Source: Pseudonocardiales bacterium (lineage in GTDB: Bacteria; Actinomycetota; Actinomycetes; Mycobacteriales; Pseudonocardiaceae). From it: 64,000 nucleotides of DNA. The DNA lies in NCBI GenBank assembly GCA_019241525.1, contig JAFAWY010000101.1, forward strand, positions 1 through 64,000, written 5' to 3'. Below, in pieces: positions 58,516 through 64,000 of the stretch (positions within the stretch are counted from its first letter, which is position 1; every line of letters begins with the position of its first letter). The position numbers and the translations under genes are program-made. The notes beneath the pieces were generated by a model. That model was not told the origin of the DNA. It made no database searches and worked only from the letters and a program-made list of their open reading frames with translations.

Positions 58516-60060
58516 TCATGGTCGCCGCCAGCTCCGGCCTGCCTGGGCGATCATCCGGTCTGCCGACTGCGGTCCCCACGTCCCCGCTGGATAGGGCTCG
58601 GGTTTGCCGTGCTTGGTCCAGTACTCCAGTACCGGATCAAGGATTTCCCAGGACAGCTCGACTTCCGCATTGACCGGGAACAATGACGGCTCACCACGCA
58701 GCACGTCGAGCAGCAGCCGCTCATAGGCCTCGGGGGAGGACTCGGTGAAGGCACTGCCGTAGCGGAAGTCCATTGTGACCCCGCGCACTTCCATGGTGGT
58801 GCCTGGCACCTTCGAGCCGAACCGGATGGTGACGCCCTCGTCGGGCTGGATCCGGATCACCAGTGCGTTTTGCCCCAATTCCTCGGTCATCGTCGCCTCA
58901 AACGGCAGGTGGGGAGCCCGCTTGAAGATCACCGCAATCTCGGTGACGCGCCGGCCCAGCCGCTTGCCGGTACGCAGAAAAAACGGCACCCCAGCCCACC
59001 GCCGGTTGTCCACTTCGAGCGTGATCGCGGCGAAGGTCTCGGTGGTAGAACCAGGGCGCAAGCCGCCCTCCTCAAACACCCCGGGAACCTTGGTGCCACC
59101 CTGCCAGCCACCCAGGTACTGGCCCCGTGCAGTGGTCTCGTCAAAAGGCCCCACCGGTTCGGTCGCCGAAAGCACCTTGATTTTTTCACCACGTAGCGAT
59201 TCGGGGGAGAAGGACAGCGGCTCCTCCATCGCAGTCAGAGCGAGCAGCTGGATCAGGTGGTTCTGGATAACATCGCGGGCCGCCCCGATGCCGTCGTAAT
59301 AGCCGGCCCGGCCGGCTACCCCGATATCCTCTGCCATGGTGATCTGCACGTGATCCACATAATGGCTGTTCCAGATCGGCTCGTAAAGCTGGTTGGCAAA
59401 CCGCAGCGCCAGAATATTCTGCACCGTCTCCTTGCCAAGGTAATGGTCGATGCGATACACCGACTCCTCGGGAAAGACGTCGTTGACTATTTCGTTAAGT
59501 TCTTGCGCGCTACGTAAATCGTGTCCGAACGGCTTTTCAATCACCACGCGACGCCACTGGTCAGCAGTTTGCTCGGCCAAGCCGGTGCGGGCGAGCTGTT
59601 TGAGGACCACTGGGAACATTGCGGGTGGAATCGCGAGGTAAAAGGCGTGGTTACCGCCAGTTCCGCGTTCCTGGTCGAGCTGCGCGACAACCTCTGCGAG
59701 TTCGTCGAAAGCCGCATCGTCTTCGAAGCTGCCGGGCACGAAGCGAATACCCTCAGACAGCTGCCTCCAGACGTCCTCCCGGAACGGGGTCCGGGCATGC
59801 TCGCGTACCGCGCCATGGACCAGCTCGGTGAAGTTCTCGTCAGCCCAGTCACGGCGGGCGAATCCGACCAACGCGAAGCCCGGTGGCAGCAGCCCGCGGT
59901 TGGCCAGGTCATAGATCGCCGGCATGAGCTTTTTACGGGACAGGTCCCCGGTAACTCCAAAGATCACCACACCGCACGGTCCGGCGATCCGGGGCAGCCG
60001 CTTGTCCCGAGGATCCACCAGCGGATTGATCCGCCGTGCCACCTTCATTGCCATGTTCAT
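58516..60060 (-). CDS. zwf: Glucose-6-phosphate dehydrogenase
   Basis: 514 residues. GVTGDLSRKKLMPAIYDLAN (NADP motif), EKPFGHDL, RIDHYLGKETVQNILALRFAN (catalytic His) and FFLRTGKRLGRRVTEI. Makes 6-phosphogluconolactone plus NADPH, with OpcA as partner. ATG overlaps the stop of the pgi relic (ATGA); another ATG two codons on is possible. Confidence 0.97.
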   Translation of the reverse strand: MNMAMKVARRINPLVDPRDKRLPRIAGPCGVVIFGVTGDLSRKKLMPAIYDLANRGLLPPGFALVGFARRDWADENFTELVHGAVREHARTPFREDVWRQLSEGIRFVPGSFEDDAAFDELAEVVAQLDQERGTGGNHAFYLAIPPAMFPVVLKQLARTGLAEQTADQWRRVVIEKPFGHDLRSAQELNEIVNDVFPEESVYRIDHYLGKETVQNILALRFANQLYEPIWNSHYVDHVQITMAEDIGVAGRAGYYDGIGAARDVIQNHLIQLLALTAMEEPLSFSPESLRGEKIKVLSATEPVGPFDETTARGQYLGGWQGGTKVPGVFEEGGLRPGSTTETFAAITLEVDNRRWAGVPFFLRTGKRLGRRVTEIAVIFKRAPHLPFEATMTEELGQNALVIRIQPDEGVTIRFGSKVPGTTMEVRGVTMDFRYGSAFTESSPEAYERLLLDVLRGEPSLFPVNAEVELSWEILDPVLEYWTKHGKPEPYPAGTWGPQSADRMIAQAGRSWRRP

Positions 60061-60335
60061 CCAAGCTCCTGCACCGCATGCATGAGGGCGACGAGTCCAG
60101 CTGGCCGGTCACGCAGGTGCAGCCGCAGCACCGGACGCCCGTGCGCGGCAAGCACCTGCGCGTCAGCTAATGGTTGCGCCCGCCGAAGTGGTCCCGGGGT
60201 GAAGTCGGTACCGGGCACCGGGATATCGATGTCCACTGTGCCGGGCAACTGCAGGAAAGCACCGTTGTGGTGGACACCTTTGTGGTGCTGGCCGGTGGAG
60301 TGCAGCAAACGCGTACCCCAGCCAAATTCGGGCAT
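60057..60335 (-). pseudogene. pgi: C-terminal relic of glucose-6-phosphate isomerase
   Basis: An ATG-initiated 92-codon frame reads MPEFGWGTRLLHSTGQHHKG, HNGAFLQLPGTVDIDIPVPG, then RRAQPLADAQVLAAHGRPVLRLHLRD. This matches only the C-terminal ~95 residues of actinobacterial Pgi (STGQ-x-HKG-x-x-NG-x-FLQ). About 450 residues are missing, replaced by the end of tal 8 bases upstream. It therefore marks an internal deletion of pgi in the standard tkt-tal-pgi-zwf operon, leaving an open but presumably inactive remnant. Confidence 0.85.
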
Positions 60336-60342
60336 CGCCAGC

Positions 60343-61470
60343 TCAGCCTGCTGTCGACGGTGCAGCCTTGGCCAGCTGGTCGGCGACCGTATCGGCCAGC
60401 TGGGACCACGACGCATCGAACTTCTCCGCACCCTCGCGCTCGAGTACGGCGAACACGTCGTTGAGATCGATCCCGACTGCGGCCAGTTCATCGAAGATGT
60501 GCTGTGCCTCCGCGGCTTGGCCTGACACCTGGTCACCCGGCACCTCGCCGTGATCGGCGAAGGCCAGCAGGGTGCTCTCAGGCATGGTGTTGACCACTCC
60601 GGGTGCGATGAGGTCGGTGACGTATTTGCTATCCGGGTAGTGGGAATTCTTCACGCCGGTGGATGCCCACAGCGGTCGCTGCGGACGTGCCCCGCCCTCA
60701 CGCAGGCGTACCCACCGTGGCGTGGCGAATTCTTCCTGGTACGCCGCGTACGCTAGCCGAGCGTTGGCTACTGCGGCCTGTCCGCGCAGCGCCAGTGCCG
60801 GCTCGGTGCCGATCGCCTCCAACCGCTTGTCGATCTCGGTATCGACCCGGGAGACGAAGAACGACGCGACCGACGTGATGCCGGCCAGGTCGTGACCGTT
60901 AGCGCTGGCCTGCTCCAGGCCGGCGAAGAAGGCCGCCATCACCTCGCGGTATCGCTCCACCGAGAAGACCAGGGTGACGTTCACACTGATCCCGTCGGCC
61001 AGCGCGCCGGTAATGGCTGGCAATCCTTCTTCCGTCCCTGGAATCTTGATCATCAAGTTGGGTCGATCCACCGTCTTCCACAGTTCAGCAGCCTGGGCGA
61101 GGGTTGCCGCGGTGTCATGCGCCAGCCGGGGATCGACCTCCAGCGATACCCGGCCGTCCACCCCGCCGGTGGTCTCCCAGACACCGCTGAACACGTCACA
61201 GGCAGATTGAACGTCTGCAACGGTGATTTCCCGTACTGCCTCTTCGACCGAGGCCCCGCGAGCAGCCAGTTCCCTTACCTGCTCGTCATAGTCCTCCGCG
61301 TGCTCTAATGCATGCGCGAAGATTGTCGGATTGCTGGTCACCCCGACCACGTGCCGTTGAGTGATCAGCTCGGCAAGATTTCCTGAGGTGATCCGGTGTC
61401 GGGACAGGTCGTCCAGCCAGATCGATACGCCAGCCTCAGATAGCGCCTGCAGGGGATCTGTCCTGCTCAC
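60343..61470 (-). CDS. tal: Transaldolase
   Basis: 375 residues. [46 protein letters not shown] (Schiff-base Lys), [22 protein letters not shown] (in parts) and [19 protein letters not shown]. Transfers dihydroxyacetone units in the pentose phosphate pathway. The GTG at 61470 has GGGAGG eight bases upstream; the GTG three codons earlier overlaps that site. 18 bases after tkt. Confidence 0.95.
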   Translation of the reverse strand: MSRTDPLQALSEAGVSIWLDDLSRHRITSGNLAELITQRHVVGVTSNPTIFAHALEHAEDYDEQVRELAARGASVEEAVREITVADVQSACDVFSGVWETTGGVDGRVSLEVDPRLAHDTAATLAQAAELWKTVDRPNLMIKIPGTEEGLPAITGALADGISVNVTLVFSVERYREVMAAFFAGLEQASANGHDLAGITSVASFFVSRVDTEIDKRLEAIGTEPALALRGQAAVANARLAYAAYQEEFATPRWVRLREGGARPQRPLWASTGVKNSHYPDSKYVTDLIAPGVVNTMPESTLLAFADHGEVPGDQVSGQAAEAQHIFDELAAVGIDLNDVFAVLEREGAEKFDASWSQLADTVADQLAKAAPSTAG

Positions 61471-61488
61471 AAGGGGCACCTCCCTGGG

Positions 61489-63594
61489 TTACTGCTTGAT
61501 GTGTCCCAGACTGCGTCGGGCCGCATCCGCGACGGCTTCGCCGGTGAAACCGAATTCCCGGAACAGCGTCTGCCAATCCGCCGAGGCGCCAAAATGTTCT
61601 AGCGAGACCACCTCGCCGTGGTCACCCACGAAGCGATACCAGGGCATCGCGACGCCGGCCTCAACCGCAACTCGCGCCTTCACCGTAGGCGGTAGCACCT
61701 GGTCACGGTAGGCCTGTTCCTGCTCGTCGAACCACTCGACGCACGGCATCGACACCACCCGGGTCCCGATACCCTCGGCGGCCAGCGTCTGCTGGGCGGC
61801 GACGGCGTACTGGACTTCAGAGCCGGTCGCGATGAGCAGCACGTCAGGCAAGCCGTTACCGACCTCGGCGGAGGTATCGGAAAGCACGTAACCGCCGCGC
61901 GCGACGCCGTTGACGTCGGTGCCCTCCAGCACTGGCACGTTCTGCCGGGTCAGGCACAGTCCCGTCGGCCGGGTGCCCTTCTCCAGCAGCGCCTTCCACG
62001 CTGCCGCCGTCTCGTTGGCATCTGCCGGGCGTACCACATCCAGCCCGGGAATGGCCCGCAGCGCGGCCAGATGTTCCACCGGCTGGTGGGTGGGACCGTC
62101 TTCCCCGAGGCCGATGGAGTCGTGCGTCCAGATGTACGTGACCGGCGTCTTCATCAATGCGGCCAGCCGCACTGCAGGGCGCATGTAGTCACTGAAGATC
62201 AAGAAAGTACCGCCGTAGGGCCGGGTCGGCCCGTGCAGCGCGATCCCGTTGAGGATCGCGCCCATCGCATGCTCGCGCACCCCGAAGTGCAGGGTGCGCC
62301 CGTACGGGTGCGCGGTCCACATCTTGGTGGAGATCTTCTCGGGGCCGAAGGAGTCGGCACCCTTGATCGTGGTGAGGTTGCTCTCGCCAAGGTCGGCGGA
62401 GCCCCCCCACAGTTCCGGCAACTCCTCGCCGATCGCCGAGAGCACCTCCCCGGACGCCTTGCGGGTCGCAAGGCCTTTCTTGTCCGGCTGCCAGGTCGGC
62501 AGCTTCTCGGCCCAGCCGGCGGGTAGCTCCCGGCGGATCAGCCGGTCGAACAGGGCGGCCCGCGATGGGTTGGCCTGCCGCCAGCTGTCGAAGGCTTGTT
62601 GCCACTTCGCGTGTGCTGCCTGGCCCCGGGCGACCACCTGGCGGGTGTGCTCGAGGATCCCCGGCTCGACGACGAAAGAGCGCTGCGGGTCGAAGTTCAG
62701 CGCTTCCTTCACCGCGGCCACCTCATCGGCGCCCAGCGCAGAGCCATGCGCGGCCCCGGTGTTCATCTTGTGCGGTGCCGGGTAGCCGATCACGGTGCGC
62801 AGCACGATCAGCGATGGGCGCCCGGTCTCAGCCTTGGCCGCTTCGATCGCCTCCACGATGCCGACGACGTCCTCGCCACCATGCACGGTTTGCACATGCC
62901 ACCCGTAGGCCTCGTAGCGGGCGGCGGTGTTCTCCGACAGCGCGATCTTGGTGTCGTCCTCGATGGAGATCTCGTTGGAGTCGTAGATCACCACGAGATT
63001 GCCGAGTTCCTGGGTGCCGGCCAGCGAGGACGCCTCAGACGTGACACCTTCCTCGATATCGCCGTCAGAAGCGATGACGTAGATGTGGTGATCGAACGGG
63101 CTTTCGCCCAGCACAGGATCCGGATCGAACAGGCCGCGTTCGCGGCGAGCCGCCATCGCCATCCCCACGGCAGCGGCCAGACCCTGGCCCAGCGGCCCCG
63201 TGGTGATCTCCACACCGATGGTGTGCCCGTACTCGGGGTGGCCCGGCGTCTTCGAACCCCACTTGCGCAGCTGCTCGATATCCTCCAGTTCCAGCCCGTA
63301 GCCGGAGAGGAACAGCTGCAGGTACAGCGTCAGACTGGAATGCCCGCAGGACAGCACGAACCGGTCCCGGCCGGTCCACGCCGGGTCGGTCGGATCGTGC
63401 CGCAGCACCCGCTGGAACAGGGTGTACGCCAGCGGGGCAAGGCTCATGGCGGTACCTGGGTGGCCGCTGCCGCAGTGTTGCACGGCGTCTGCGGCGAGCA
63501 CGCGGATGGTGTCCACCGCGCGGGTGTCCACATCGGTCCAGTCGTCTGGCACCCGAGGAGTGGTGAGCTGGGTCAGATCGTCGATGACGGACAC
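61489..63594 (-). CDS. tkt: Transketolase
   Basis: 701 residues. GSGHPGTAMSLAPLAYTLF, VGMAMAARRERGLFD, DGDIEEGVTSEASSLAGTQE with NEISIEDDTKIA (ThDP motif), TWQPDKKGLATRK, and pyrimidine-domain HDSIGLGEDGPTHQPVEHLA. First gene of the pentose-phosphate operon. GTG at 63594 with AGGAG seven bases upstream. Confidence 0.97.
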   Translation of the reverse strand: MSVIDDLTQLTTPRVPDDWTDVDTRAVDTIRVLAADAVQHCGSGHPGTAMSLAPLAYTLFQRVLRHDPTDPAWTGRDRFVLSCGHSSLTLYLQLFLSGYGLELEDIEQLRKWGSKTPGHPEYGHTIGVEITTGPLGQGLAAAVGMAMAARRERGLFDPDPVLGESPFDHHIYVIASDGDIEEGVTSEASSLAGTQELGNLVVIYDSNEISIEDDTKIALSENTAARYEAYGWHVQTVHGGEDVVGIVEAIEAAKAETGRPSLIVLRTVIGYPAPHKMNTGAAHGSALGADEVAAVKEALNFDPQRSFVVEPGILEHTRQVVARGQAAHAKWQQAFDSWRQANPSRAALFDRLIRRELPAGWAEKLPTWQPDKKGLATRKASGEVLSAIGEELPELWGGSADLGESNLTTIKGADSFGPEKISTKMWTAHPYGRTLHFGVREHAMGAILNGIALHGPTRPYGGTFLIFSDYMRPAVRLAALMKTPVTYIWTHDSIGLGEDGPTHQPVEHLAALRAIPGLDVVRPADANETAAAWKALLEKGTRPTGLCLTRQNVPVLEGTDVNGVARGGYVLSDTSAEVGNGLPDVLLIATGSEVQYAVAAQQTLAAEGIGTRVVSMPCVEWFDEQEQAYRDQVLPPTVKARVAVEAGVAMPWYRFVGDHGEVVSLEHFGASADWQTLFREFGFTGEAVADAARRSLGHIKQ

Positions 63595-63882
63595 GCTGGT
63601 GCTCCTGACTGTGCTCGTTTTGGCGCCGTGAGGCTGAAGTGCTCCGGCCTGATATCGGGGTTGATCTCTTGGGGCTGTTTTCCGGGTCGCTACCTACCCT
63701 AGCGAGCGGGGACCTGTTGTGATCTCCCCCTGCAGAGCGGCCCCGGGGGGGAACACGCGGGTTAGCGCAGTTAACATCTCCTCGGAGGGAGTACCCGCCG
63801 AACGGACGTCCATGCCTGCGCGTCCGGATCCGGCGGTCGGGAGGAGCCACCGTGAGCACAGCGTCCCAACTCCGGGAACGCG
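63595..63882. promoter_or_regulatory. Divergent tkt/ctaB promoter region with a short leader frame
   Basis: 288 bases drive tkt leftward and ctaB rightward. On the plus strand GGAGG precedes a GTG at 63852 opening a 12-codon frame (MSTASQLRERGE) that ends in TAG at 63888, overlapping the ctaB GTG at 63883; this could couple ctaB translation. No clear -35/-10 was assigned. Confidence 0.4.
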
Positions 63883-64000
63883 GTGAGTAGTACCGTTACG
63901 GCTCCGGGCGAATCGCGTATTCGCCGGCGTGCCAGCGTGTTGCGCGGCTACCTCGCATTGACCAAGCCGCGCGTGATCGAACTACTCCTGGTGACGACTA
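63883..64000 (+). CDS. ctaB: Protoheme IX farnesyltransferase, N-terminal part
   Basis: Reads MSSTVTAPGESRIRRRASVL, then RGYLALTKPRVIELLLVTT, before the window edge. Y-x-x-LTKPR-x-x-x-LLL is the start of the UbiA-type CtaB/CyoE fold, which makes heme O for cytochrome oxidase; position opposite tkt is the actinobacterial norm. GTG start with a CGGGAACG context, weaker than the upstream mini-frame. Confidence 0.88.
   Translation, partial: MSSTVTAPGESRIRRRASVLRGYLALTKPRVIELLLVTT

Overview
The window is a 64-kb piece of a high-GC actinobacterial chromosome. Marker genes point to the Mycobacteriales/Pseudonocardiales side of the phylum: RbpA, WhiA, OpcA, the CysO/Mec/CysM sulfur-carrier pathway, an F420/deazaflavin-dependent nitroreductase and a mycothiol-type DinB/maleylpyruvate isomerase homologue. 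Long stretches keep the gene order known from Mycobacterium (dinG-pncB-clpS-DUF2017-mec-cysO-cysM-rhomboid-murI-MBL-rph-rdgB; uvrC-rapZ-yvcK-whiA; gap-pgk-tpi-secG; tkt-tal-zwf-opcA-pgl next to ctaB). The genus cannot be named from sequence alone.

Layout. (1) 1-13.1 kb is an accessory, decaying region: a possible toxin-antitoxin pair, a heavily frameshifted IS110-type transposase, an apparently intact IS3-family element with terminal inverted repeats, a 5'-truncated DJ-1/PfpI gene between two ~147-bp direct repeats, a ThiO-like FAD oxidase, a DinB-like protein, an F420-type nitroreductase, a ClC transporter divergent from a MarR regulator, and a frameshifted IS481-like transposase. (2) 13.1-22 kb: pirin and YceI genes that share a perfect 14-bp palindrome with the promoter region of a divergent marR, a broken gamma-carbonic-anhydrase-like gene, an ArsR regulator divergent from a GH13 trehalose-synthase-like enzyme, CutA, FtsH, and an RsbT-RsbX fusion behind a broken RsbS-like reading frame. 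(3) 22-38 kb: two L,D-transpeptidases, ctaD-serB-PTH2, dinG, pncB, clpS and the cysteine/CysO cluster through rdgB. (4) 38-47 kb: the tightly overlapping uvrC-rapZ-yvcK-whiA and gap-pgk-tpi groups, then secG and rbpA. (5) 47-53.6 kb, minus strand: a five-gene MacB-type export locus with two membrane-fusion adaptors and a lipoprotein. (6) 53.9-64 kb, minus strand: the pentose-phosphate operon tkt-tal-(pgi relic)-zwf-SDR-photolyase-opcA-pgl, divergent from ctaB, which runs off the window end.

No CRISPR array, tRNA, rRNA or phage module was seen. The most interesting points are: the inferred MarR regulon with identical palindromes; two copies of a ~65-bp perfect-hairpin element 19 kb apart; an apparent in-place loss of pgi leaving only its C-terminus; a photolyase/SDR pair inserted between zwf and opcA; a CysO whose Gly-Gly is masked by three extra residues; and a 33-bp tandem repeat inside yvcK. 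Several frameshifts, two of them at runs of six C/G, may be assembly errors rather than biology.
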